Shown piece by piece: positions 12,340 through 22,480 of a stretch of 64,000 nt of DNA. Source of the DNA: Allacma fusca (taxonomy: Eukaryota; Arthropoda; Collembola; Symphypleona; Sminthuridae); assembly GCA_947179485.1 (NCBI GenBank), contig OX359248.1, forward strand, positions 47,254,847-47,318,846, read 5' to 3'. The notes below the pieces were generated by a model, which had not been told where the DNA came from, did no database searches, and saw nothing but the letters and a program-made list of their open reading frames with translations. Each line of letters starts with the position of its first letter. Within the stretch, counting starts at the first letter, position 1. Position numbers and translations under genes: made by a program.

Positions 12340-12781
12340 TAGTGTTTCTGTTCGGTATCGGGAATTCCCGAGGTTCCGGTTCGGTTGCGGGTCAACGATT
12401 TAAAGAACAGTTAAATTTCGGTCCGGTTTCGGGTCACGGGTTAAAGAACCGTTACATTTCGGTCCGGTTTCGGGTACAAAAATTAAAACCGAAAGTGTTC
12501 GGGAAAGGCTTGTTAAAGCTGTAGTTTTGGATGAAAACGCGAAACATGCAATTGTCAAGCATCTGTCAACTATCTTTTGAAAACGCGACAAATTTTTCTA
12601 CCGGTTCGGAAACGAACCGGAACCGGTTCGGGAACCGCTTTTATTTTCCGGATCGGTTCCGGGAAGGCAAAAATGTCCCCGACTCGAATATATCGATTCC
12701 GGTTTCGGGAACAGAAATGGGATTTTTTTCGGTTCGGGAAAACGATTCCGGTCGAGTCCATGGTACCGTTCAGAAACACTA
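12340..12781. mobile_element. T3: short hAT-like element, CCGGTTCGG arrays
   Basis: A 442-bp element. The left end is TAGTGTTTCTGTTCGGTA and the inverted right end is TAGTGTTTCTGAACGGTA. It is flanked by perfect 8-bp copies CTTCAAAC (12332-12339 and 12782-12789). Almost all of it consists of degenerate TTCGGGT/CCGGTTCGG motifs. Its first ten bases equal those of T1, yet its internal motif is entirely different. The right-hand CTTCAAAC is shared with element T4. Confidence 0.85.
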
Positions 12782-12789
12782 CTTCAAAC

Positions 12790-14386
12790 CAGTGCTCGGA
12801 CTGGGTACAGAAACCGTGTACCCGTACCCATACCCGTACCCGAATATTGGGTACTACAAAATGGTGTACCTATACCCGTACCCATACCCGAGTACCCGGG
12901 TAAATTATTTCAGTACCCGTACCCGTACCTGAAAATACAATGTAGTACCTGTACCCACATTTTACCCGTACCCGTAATGTACCCAAAACCTGTACCCGTA
13001 CCCGAGTATCTATTGTGTGTACCCGGGTATTACTCGGGTACTGGAAGTTTGGCCGATTTGAAATCCCCGACGACATTAGCCTGCCCAGCTGAAAAATTTT
13101 AATTTGTCAATTTTTTGACCTCCATTAAAAGTGTCCTGGATTTTGGGAATTTTCCCTAGGCGTTAAAGACATCCTATTTGAATTTTTTGAAAACATTATT
13201 TAAGGCATTTTGTGATTTTTTTAATAAACACTGACGAAATTCAAATCCTACTACCCCAAAATAATAACTTGCTGAATGAAATGAAATGTGTTCTCGCTAA
13301 TTGGAATTGGGACGGATTCTTTAATACTAAACTCTCCATAACTTGCTTTTCAACTTGGAGAACAAGAAACAATTTTTTTTCCGGCTAATCGTTTACGGCT
13401 AATCGAACTTTGTGTATAGAAAATGTTATACGGAAAAATTGAGTTGATCATAATTTTTCCAAGTCAAACTTTGCGGTTTCAGGAAATAAATGTGGGAGGC
13501 AATATTGAATATTCATTTTATATTACAGCTTTATAAAACAAACATTCGTAAACTGTCTCTCACATTTATGAAGCCCGAGACGGAGATTTTCGAAAAATGC
13601 AGGCAAAATAGGACTAAAATGCAACCCCATGGAAGTTTTGAACGTCAAGTTCAGATGTCTGTCAAGTTCTTTTAACAACAAAATTATCAAGATTAATCAA
13701 AGGGACTGGAATATAAATATTGCGTACAAGGAATACCCAGAATTGACAATGCTCAAATTGCCTGCATAAAATGCCTCGGCGTTTTCATTTGAGCAACCCT
13801 GGGTACTTATAACGTTAAGAAATGGGTCTGCTAATAAATGTATATTTATTCCGATCTTATCTCGTAATACGTCTTCAAATAATTGTAATGTTACGCTCCC
13901 AATGAAGCTAATTAAATATAATCCCAAGAACCTCCAACTTTGAATTCTTCGTTGATGAGCTTCACTATTTAAGTCGATAAACACATGATTTCACTACCAC
14001 GTAATCATAAATGAGACGAAGCCACTTGGCTCTGTCACTAACGCAAGTATCTGTATACTAAGAAATAAGCAACTCCACGGTTGGTAGGTCTTATTTTTAG
14101 CCATAGTATATAATCAATCCCATCAGGAATCCTTGAAGTTACCCAAAAATACTCGGGTACAGGTATTTTGCATAGTGATACCCGTACCCATTGGGTACTA
14201 GCCGATTGCCACTGAGTGAGTTCCCATACCCGTACCCGTACCTGTACCCACTTTATTGACTAAAATCAAGAGTACCCGGGTAGTACCCGGCTACTTGCGA
14301 GTACGCAACTTCTGTACCCGGGTAGTACCCATACCTGTACCCGTACCCATTTACCCGAGTATTACCCGTACCCAGTCCGAGCACTG
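12790..14386. mobile_element. T4: hAT-like element, TACCCG arrays
   Basis: A 1597-bp element with inverted termini CAGTGCTCGGACTGGGTAC (19 bp, perfect by eye). It is flanked by CTTCAAAC at 12782-12789 and 14387-14394. Subterminal arrays of TACCCG/TACCCA run at about 12818-13040 and 14150-14375, both C-rich on the plus strand, so they lie in direct rather than mirrored orientation. The AT-rich core contains a 95-codon minus-strand frame (13697-13984) that I do not recognise and no transposase motif. It is the same family as T7 in opposite orientation. Confidence 0.9.
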
Positions 14387-14498
14387 CTTCAAACCCGTCA
14401 AACATGTTTCAAAATCTCGTTTAAAAATGTTTTAAATTTGTGCTTTTACATTAAAAATATTTATTTGAGCATGTTTTAGAGACGACCTTAACAATTGC

Positions 14499-14761
14499 CA
14501 GAGTCATGTATTTTAAAACTATAATTTGTATTTGAAATACTGACTGGGTAAATTTTATAAGATAAATAAATACAAAATACTATCACGTTCGTAATCTTCA
14601 AAATACGAAATATAAAATACAGTAGACATGTTGGTGCTGACAAAATACGAAATACAAAATACCTTAAACAATTTACGGCTAGAAAAATACCAAATACGAA
14701 ATACTAAATGTATTTCAAATACTATTTCAATTACAATATTTCAAAATATTCCACACCTCTG
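14499..14761. mobile_element. T8: probable short T2-type element, eroded
   Basis: A 263-bp patch filled with AAATAC/GTATTT motifs. It begins CAGAGTCATG and ends, inverted, CAGAGGTGTGG, close to the T2 termini. The flanking octamers ACAATTGC and GTAATTAG match only at four central positions, so the target duplication is weak. The call rests mainly on motif content and termini. Confidence 0.5.
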
Positions 14762-15067
14762 GTAATTAGTAACAACTCTACTCATCAACCTATTGATTTG
14801 GGAAAAACCTTCCATTTTTCGTACTTTATTACTTCATTATGTACTTAAAATCTAACCCTGTGAGTGATTATTCAGTAACTACAAAGTTTTGCCAACTCAA
14901 ATAATAGAGAACTTGCATTCTGGAGGCACAAAATATTAGATATTGTTTCCTTGCGGAGCGGAATGGCACTAGTATTTTTAGGGGCGACGTGAAATGAAGT
15001 TCCCTTTTGTTATTGTTTTGTATCCGATTGTGTGCCAATCTGCGTGTCTGTTTAATAACGGTCGAAC

Positions 15068-16968
15068 CAGAAATGTACAAATGAAATTGCCTTCCTTCAA
15101 ACCTTCGAAGGTAATTTTTTGAAAAAACGCATTCCTTCATCCTTCTACAGATATTAAAGGAAGCCTTCAAAATATTTTGCCTTCCTTCAGCCCTATTTAT
15201 AAATTTAAAGCCTCAAGCCTTCAGCCTTCCTTCCTATTCAGCCTTCATAACACGAAATACCATAGCAATGCATTTAAATAACCCTTTTGCAGGTAAAACA
15301 CCTGAAAATCAGCGATACAATTTACTGAATTGAGTTCGTTTATTAAAATCAGAAGCAATGAAGTAAGTCTCATTGTGCATATAACTGTACATTTGTGCAT
15401 TTTTAGTGTTTTAGTACACTCATTGTGGTATTTGTAACTATCTATTGTAGTTCATTCCATGCGCGAAGCCTTGTAAGGAGCACCATACATGGGCACCCTC
15501 ACGAGGGATTGAGGGATGCCTCGCCCTCTCCCTCGTCCTCGCCCTCACAAACTGCGAGGGTGATGGCGAGTACACGTTGATTTTAGGCGCCCTCATGAAC
15601 ATGAGGGAGAGGACCTATGAATAGGATGTGAACGAAAGAGGGGGAGGCAGAGTACATATGTAAGCCCTCATGACCTTCTCTTACCTTAATCGTTATGCGA
15701 AAATCATACATATACATATTTTTCTGTAGCAAGACCAACTTCATACCGCCTTAGGTACCTGGTTTATGGCCCTGTGCAAAAATCCTAGTTTTAATTTTTA
15801 AAAGTAAAAGGTCCTCTTGTTTAGGTTAAAATTTCTCATATTAAACTCCAGAAAAAAATTTCATTTTAGGATGTCGGGGAGACATGATCATTTATAAACA
15901 AGGGCACCTGGGCTTTATGATTAATGCTGTTTTCAGACCCTACTATTGAGTATTACTGGTATGAGGTTATAGAACCTATTTGTGACTAATCTTTATTAAC
16001 CAAAGACGTAGAAAACAGCTTTGATCAGTAATAGTCATTTTCTGAGCTACTGAATCGATTATAATGAAGAATTATTATCATAGACCAACAATTTTTTTTA
16101 TAACAAAATATAGTAGTTTGACTACTGAATGTTTTCCATTTTGGCGACAATTAAAATGTAAGGAAGATATGCACTTTGTACCGATGAATTAGAATTTTAA
16201 ACTTGTTTTTCACGTTATTTTCAGGACAAAATCGAAAGAACATTGTAAATTTTTCAAGTTTTTTATACTTTTTACAATTATGTCAATCACGAAACCTAGT
16301 ATGTACCTGTACCCTAATACCTGTGTAAAACCTGCATCAATAAAGGGCACTATTTTGAATACAGTAGTTTATTCCAACAACAATTTTTTAAAAATTTGTT
16401 TTGAACGCTAGGTTGTAGAAAATTTTATAAACTTTGTAAGCTATCCAAAAGTTCCGTACGTTCAGAACTGGGGGGAATGTCGACACATATTGAAGTTGTC
16501 ATATTTTAACCAAGTGTCAGCGAAAAAATTATTTGAAGGCAAAGGTAATGTAGGAAATTGTAGGGGGATTATTTACGTGTAATATAAAATAACGAGGGCC
16601 CTCATGAGTGCGAGGGAGAGGGATGTGTTTTAAAAGTAGCCCCTCACGAGGTCGAGGGCGAGGACAACCCGTAACGTGTTGCTCGATTGATGACGAGGGA
16701 GAGTGCGAGCAGGTTATATTCCATCCCTCGCACAAAGAGGGAGAGGGGGAGAAAAAAGCCCATCTATGAGGAGCACAGGCCGACAGGCCTACTTTAAATA
16801 CTTCCTTCCTTCGCCCTTCGTTTTCTGTTAATACTAGGAAGGCCTTCTTCAGCCTTCCCGAATTAATTCAGCCATCCCGCCTTCCCTTCTCAACTCTCTG
16901 GAAAATTGATATTCCGCCTGCAATGAAGCCTTCATTGAAGGCTAGCCTTCGAAGGCTGGACATGTCTG
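15068..16968. mobile_element. T5: hAT-like element, CCTTCAG arrays, host of T6
   Basis: Flanked by perfect 8-bp copies GGTCGAAC (15060-15067 and 16969-16976). The left end is CAGAAATGTAC and the inverted right end CAGACATGTCC. Arrays of degenerate CCTTC/GAAGG motifs lie at about 15088-15245 and 16800-16960. Without its insertion T6 the element is only about 0.6 kb. A near-identical right terminus occurs at 7649-7691, showing a dispersed family. Confidence 0.85.
15484..16768. mobile_element. T6: hAT-like element nested in T5, CCCTCG arrays
   Basis: A 1285-bp element flanked by perfect 8-bp copies AGGAGCAC (15476-15483 and 16769-16776). Ends are CATACATGGGC and, inverted, CATAGATGGGC. Subterminal arrays of degenerate CCCTCG/GAGGGCGAGG motifs lie at about 15495-15670 and 16590-16755, with an AT-rich core between them. 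No coding capacity seen. It lies inside T5 and is therefore younger than it. Confidence 0.85.
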
Positions 16969-17013
16969 GGTCGAACCAATGTCATCACGCAACTCAAACT
17001 TTGTACAGTCAAC

Positions 17014-18325
17014 CAGTGCTCGGCACGGGTATGGGTAATACTCGGGTAAACGGGTATGGGTACGGGTATGGGTACTACCCGGGTACGGATTTTGTGTACC
17101 CGAACAATTCCGGGTACTACCCGGGTACACTTTGGTCGGCTCAAAATTTCGGGTACGGATACGGGTATGGGTACGGGTACAAGGATTTCAAAATGGGTAT
17201 ATACCCACCGGGTACGGGTACAAGGGTGTCATTTACCCGTACCCGCGACCATTGTACCCGAGTATTTGGATATGTTGAGATTTGATACATTTTGATGAAT
17301 TTTATGAAAATAATGGAACTTCCGTTGGAAAATTCTGTCGGTGTTTTTAGTAATTCTGAATACATATAGCTTATTGTTAATACCCTTTTAACCTTACAAC
17401 ATGCAGTAACTGTATTTCAGACTGTGTTGCTAAAATATGTATTTATATCTATAATAATTATATATTTTTATGAAAACAGGTTTTAGGAAGAATAATTATT
17501 AATAAACAGACGAGGAATAATATCAAAATAGAAGTGGAGAACAGGATTCAACGAAATTTTATACAAAACGTCTTCATAATGTAGTATTTTGTCACTAATT
17601 GCATAAATAGTCTGATTGACACGTATGCACATGATACTTCATTAGCCACAATGAATACAATTTAAAAATTAGAGTTCCGATGAGTTGGATGGCAAGATAT
17701 TTTTTGTAGTTGGTAGTTGATTAGGAAAAGGCGGATATTTGTAACAAGATATTAATGAGTTACATGTACTTAGAGCTACTGAGGTGAGAAAATTAATGTA
17801 AAAGGCCGAATAAATCAAGAAGTGAAAAATCGAGTCGCCAAGTCCCAAGCCAAAAATGCATGTACATATGGACTGGGTGCTATAAAATACTTCGCCCATC
17901 AGCCCATAAACAATCAAATGGGGATAATTTTACTTCTAATCAAAAACGCTCTACTCTTCAATAAAATATATAATGTCAAATACCTCTCTAGCTAGTCAAA
18001 ATTACCCACTCAGGTGTCATACATTATTACATATAACGTACTATGTATTACATTAAAACATAATCTGGATAAAGTACCCGGGTGCGAGTACGGGTACGAC
18101 ACTGAGATACCCGAGTATGGGTACAATTTTCGAGTATTTTCGGGTACGGGTACAATGCGGGTACAGGTACATGGATTGAGATAACATTGCGGGTACGGGT
18201 ACGAAAAATTTGTACCCGGATATTCGGGTATGGGTACGGGTATAGATACCAGTTATTGAAATACCCGCACTTCGGGTACGGATACGGGTACGGGTACCGA
18301 TTTTTCGTACCCGTGCCGAGCACTG
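17014..18325. mobile_element. T7: hAT-like element, GGGTAC arrays
   Basis: A 1312-bp element with inverted termini CAGTGCTCGGCACGGGTA, flanked by perfect 8-bp copies CAGTCAAC (17006-17013 and 18326-18333). Arrays of GGGTAC/GGGTAT lie at about 17030-17240 and 18070-18305, both G-rich on the plus strand. It is the same family as T4, inverted relative to it. Runs such as GGGTATGGGTACGGGTATGG (from 17052) satisfy the G-quadruplex pattern. Frames across these arrays translate to repetitive GYGYG or YPYPY strings, which are artefacts of the repeat. Confidence 0.9.
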
Positions 18326-18333
18326 CAGTCAAC

Positions 18334-19209
18334 CGTTGCCTAACGATCCAAAACCCTACTTATTTTGGAGAAGATTGGGTGATCCGGTTGACCTTAGGAA
18401 ATTACAAAATGCCACTTTGAAATACAAGGTAATACACGCAATTCCGAGGTACTGTCCAAGGTAAAAAGTTCCCTGGGCAAAACTTTTATGGACATTGTCA
18501 TAAATGATTTTTTATTCAAAAGAAAGAACGCTTAAGAGAATTGGGCTCTTTGTAGGATTACAAAACATTGCATTTTTGTACCTCCTACGTTTATAATGAA
18601 ACAATGTACAATGTAACACCGGAATGCAATAAAGGTCACACCATACTGACATAAAATTGTTTTGTTTTTCAAAAATTACTGCATATTTTTTTGTACAATT
18701 TATTAACTTTCCGGAGTAATTAGAAGGTATTTCAAAACGTCTTGGCACATTAGCTAATTACCTGGACCTGCCTTTATGGCTTTAAAGTATTACCCCCAAC
18801 AGCCCCAACAGCAGTAGCGGAAGCATACAAAATAATTATTAATATTAACAGTAAAGATTGCAGTGAGTTTGATAAATTATAAATACAATAACACAGACCC
18901 CTACAGTAGCAGAATAGCATATCATAATTATTAGAATGTTGTAGAAGGTTTAATTCTGCAACAATTATGCTACCTAGCGGAACCCATTGGAAAAATCGAG
19001 CATGCTATGTGAAGGCAGTACGGCAGGACGGGTGCTAAGCTTCAAACTGTCCTATGCTCACTGTTACATGTACATATGCGTGTGCTTCAAGCTCCATGTG
19101 TTGTCGTATCTTTCGCCCATTCAATTCCTCACGTTGAATTCGGATGGTGTATCCGGTGGAGCGTTATTCTTAAAGTTAGTGAACGTTCAAATAGGTTTAT
19201 TTTTCCAGC
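18334..19209. other. Gap upstream of right RpS6 copy
   Basis: AT-rich, with no coding gene recognised. It should contain the promoter and any 5' UTR exon of the right RpS6 copy. A strong acceptor (TTTATTTTTCCAG) ends at 19208, one base before the start codon, so the 5' UTR is probably spliced. Confidence 0.4.
19101..19147 (+). promoter_or_regulatory. Putative core promoter of right RpS6 copy
   Basis: Contains TCGCCCATTCAATTCC followed by a TTCGGA motif, matching in order and spacing the segment upstream of the left RpS6 copy. It lies about 60-110 bases before the start codon. The surrounding sequence is not alignable, so the conserved words are the best candidates for shared promoter elements. 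Confidence 0.35.
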
Positions 19210-20694
19210 ATGAAGGTAAGTCAATATTTTTCATAAATATTCCAATAATTAATTGTTGATTTAGTTTTTATTCCAACATTTGTAATTATAGTAGAATATT
19301 ATCAAATGAGGTTCATTTCTGAAGAGGCATGCTCACGTATATATACAGATACTGCATATTGTAAGTTATACAACGTAATATGAATTTTGTTCTCAGCTGA
19401 ACGTGGCCATCCCGTCAACCGGGGCCCAAAAGTCTTTTGAGATCCACGATGACCACAAGCTTCGAGTATTTTATGAGAAGCGAATGGGAGCTGAAGTGGA
19501 AGCAGACATTCTTGGAGATGAATGGAAAGGATACGTTCTGAGAATTGCCGGTGGAAACGACAAACAGGGGTTCCCCATGAAACAAGGAGTGTTGGCTAAT
19601 AGTGAGTTCAAGTTTTTTTTTTTAAATTAATTTTGGAAGGTTGGTTGTGTGGTAATGAAGGAAAGGAGTAATTGTTGGAATTTGAGATGTTTGAAGTGTG
19701 AAGGAAGGATGGATTAATAATTTGATGTGGTGTGACCTTACAGCCCGTGTTCGCTTGTTGTTATCCAAGGGTCATTCCTGCTACAGACCCCGTCGTACCG
19801 GAGAAAGGAAGCGTAAATCTGTTCGTGGATGCATTGTTGATGGTAACTTGAGTGCGTTATCCCTCGTCGTTGTGAAGAAAGGAGAACAGGTAATATTTTG
19901 GATGAGATTGGATTATTTTAAGGGATATGGTGTGGATTAAGGGGGTGGGTTCGGCTGAGCAGTGATTTGTATTATGAGGGTGATGTTGGTTATGGTGATT
20001 AGATGAACCAATGTGTTGATTTTGGGTATTGTAGGAAATCCCCGGACTGACCGATGTTCAAATCCCCCGTCGGTTGGGACCCAAGAGGGCTTCTAAGATC
20101 CGTAAACTGTTCAATTTGGGCAAGGAAGATGATGTGCGTCAGTATGTTATTAAGAGGCCACTTCCCCAAAAGGAGGGCAAGAAGCAACGGTTCAAGGCCC
20201 CCAAGATTCAGCGTCTCATTACTCCTAATATGCTCCAGGTAAAGTGGGGTGGGATTGTATGGAAATAATAGTATTGTCCACAACCAGGCAGCTGAGTCCA
20301 TAGTTGGTCGTCAGTGTTCAATTGGTGTGGTAAAGTAAATTCAGTGTTGGTTTTGAGACCATTTTTGATACAATAAAAATGGTCTCAGCGCAACGTTGAG
20401 ATATTAGTGATTGCAAAATTGTCAAGGACTTGTTTTCTTTTGTAGTGGTTTCAATTGCAATGCATGCATTTGCATGGAATGAATCATAATTGGTTTATTT
20501 GTTTGACACAGCGTAAGAGACATCGCGTTGCTTTGAAACGCCGTCGTGCAGAGAAGGTTAAGGACGAAGCTGCCCAATATGCTAAATTGTTGGCCCAAAG
20601 GCAGAAGGAACGTAAGGAAAAGAAGCAACAGGAAGCTCGTCGAAGACGTTCTGCCTCACTTAGAGAATCCAAGTCTTCTCTTTCGAGTAAATAA
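19210..20694 (+). CDS. RpS6: 40S ribosomal protein S6, right copy, complete
   Basis: Five exons: 19210-19215 (ATGAAG), 19397-19601, 19744-19889, 20035-20238 and 20512-20694, giving 247 residues and all intact. The exon lengths equal those of the left copy exactly. Exons 2-4 appear identical in nucleotide sequence, and introns 2 and 3 differ at only a few positions. Intron 4 and exon 5 carry more changes (residue changes HRVALK and SSLSSK). Exon 1 uses AAG instead of AAA, and intron 1 and the upstream region are essentially unrelated. There is no sign of pseudogenisation: splice sites, frame, stop and AATAAA are all present. The pattern of an identical core with diverged flanks points to gene conversion between inverted paralogues rather than a simple recent copy. 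Confidence 0.97.
20355..20386 (+). ncRNA. Possible hairpin in intron 4 of right RpS6
   Basis: Perfect 12-bp inverted repeat GAGACCATTTTT / AAAAATGGTCTC around the loop GATACAAT. The same structure is kept by wobble pairs in the left copy, in an intron that otherwise shows scattered differences. Confidence 0.4.
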
Positions 20695-20739
20695 ATTTAA
20701 ATAAACACGAAGTTTTATTGGGGTCGTCATCATGCCGGC

Positions 20740-20745
20740 AATAAA
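20740..20745 (+). promoter_or_regulatory. Poly(A) signal of right RpS6 copy
   Basis: AATAAA about 45 bases after the stop codon, at the same distance as in the left copy. Another AATAAA overlaps the stop codon itself. Confidence 0.6.
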
Positions 20746-22480
20746 GTTGTTCTGATAAAAATGATGCCCTTACCTTGTATTTATTTTGAAATATAAGTCA
20801 TGTCTACTGTATTTTCGTTCATTTTTATGAAAATTGTTTTACTGGATAATTTCGCTACATATATTGCGACTCTGAAGGAATTTTGTTGTGCAAACGTTTG
20901 CTACTGGAGATAGGGGTGGATGGGCCAAAGTGTTAAAGGTGACGACAGTTACACCGACACGTGTACACCACGTACTCAACTATAACATTTCCTTGTAGGG
21001 GTGTCTTGGAATTATGCATGTTTAGTATTGCTAATGTCGAACAGCAACCCAGCGTCGATACTGTACATTAAATATCCGCAGCATAAATGCTGATTTCAAA
21101 TTTTTTATTATTTCACTATCTGATTGTAGAAATACAAAATCTTCTAGCTCTTGGTTAGATGAACTTGAACTTGAAGTTAAGAAATATTGTCTACCAAATG
21201 TGTGATTTACTTCAGTGGGGGGGGGGGAAACTCATACCGATTTTAAAAATTTATCATACTCTCACGCTGTGTATGAAACGAGTGGGCTCCTAATACATCA
21301 AATAAGTACTTTCATGCATCATCAGTAGAATACTACTTATTTGGCAATGTCAAATTTTGGAATACAACAAGACTACTCCAAAACTTCAAATCATTAATAA
21401 TCAAGTTATAGATGATATTTTCGTTACAATTTAAGCGTAAACGAAAATCTTCAAATATTTGGATTTTAAAAAATTAGGTTTAACATACTCCATCTCATTT
21501 GGGATTTATAGAAGGTATACCGTCAGTTTATAAATACATATTAGAAGCGTATTTTAAAGGCAGGTTAACCTCTAAACCTTAAAACAAATTAAAACTATTG
21601 TAACTTCAAGAAATATTATTTGGGAAAAATATTCTAATTTTCTCAAGCTAAATTAATCCAAGAACCTGTCTTTGTAATTAATTCTTTACTTAAACATTTT
21701 CATTTATAGGTTACTATTTTTCTACAGTTCTTTTTCGTAAATTCCCCTTAAAAAGGGGCAACAAAATTTTTCACATTTGTAGATTAAAAGTATTCTAACA
21801 AAAAAAATAATCCCTCAGAAATGCAATTTTGAGGGGTTTTAATATTTTTGGTACATTTTGCTCATTTACACTTTATCCTTAGGCCTGCTGAGCAGGTTAC
21901 TTGCCAATCGTTGAGTCCAAAGTATTTTTGACGTGTGTGTATGGAATCTGTGGAATATGACAGAACAGCTGCATTACAACTGTATTTAAATGCGCCCAAG
22001 TTTCGAAAGTTACGTTAATATATAGTAGTGGTTAATTTTTTTACTGATAATCCTCCTGTGCATTTACAGTGATTTAAATATTAAGACCTTATAGTCTGTA
22101 TATGTAGGGATTTAATATTACAGATGTGATTAGTTCTTGAAGAAGTTTGAATCTAATTTTAGTTGGCAGACACCGGGCTCATTGAAGAATGTGGCACGAC
22201 TAGACATAAGTACTGTAATGGTTTCTTGTCAAACCAGATATTATGTGCAAATATACAAACTTTAACCAAAGTATCCTTTAACTTATAAGTGAAGTGGACT
22301 CCGGAGTTCTCGCTTGTGTAATAATTCAATTAAATAGAAATCCGACAATACCGTCATGCTCAAAATTGTTTACGGATTTTAATAATTGTTCGGGGAAACA
22401 TCATCTTTAGAAAAAAGTTACTTTTTGCGTAATTTAAATTCAGTTGTAGTAGTAGTTGTGTATTTGTACGGGGTTGCAAA
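20746..22480. other. Gap between RpS6 and AP-3 beta
   Basis: AT-rich with a short poly-G run near 21220. No gene, transposon ends or tandem repeat recognised. Its right end carries the AP-3 beta promoter. Confidence 0.5.
22440..22445 (+). promoter_or_regulatory. Possible arthropod-type initiator of AP-3 beta
   Basis: TCAGTT matches the arthropod initiator pattern TCAKTY and lies about 40 bases upstream of the AP-3 beta start codon. One such hexamer is weak evidence, and no TATA box is evident. Confidence 0.25.

Noticed and set aside
16923-18332. Open frames rich in GYGYGY, YPYPY or TRTRT repeats on both strands (also at 12531-13076)
   Set aside because: They are translations of the GGGTAC/TACCCG arrays of T4 and T7, open because the hexamer lacks stop codons. 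No real protein evidence.
19999-20301. Antisense open frames across RpS6 exons and introns (both copies)
   Set aside because: Shadows of the RpS6 coding strand; they run through its introns and have no independent family match.
5816-20694. RpS6 duplication as an assembly artefact from two haplotypes
   Set aside because: The copies are inverted, have unrelated flanks and first introns and differ at coding positions, which haplotype duplication would not normally give; long reads would settle it.
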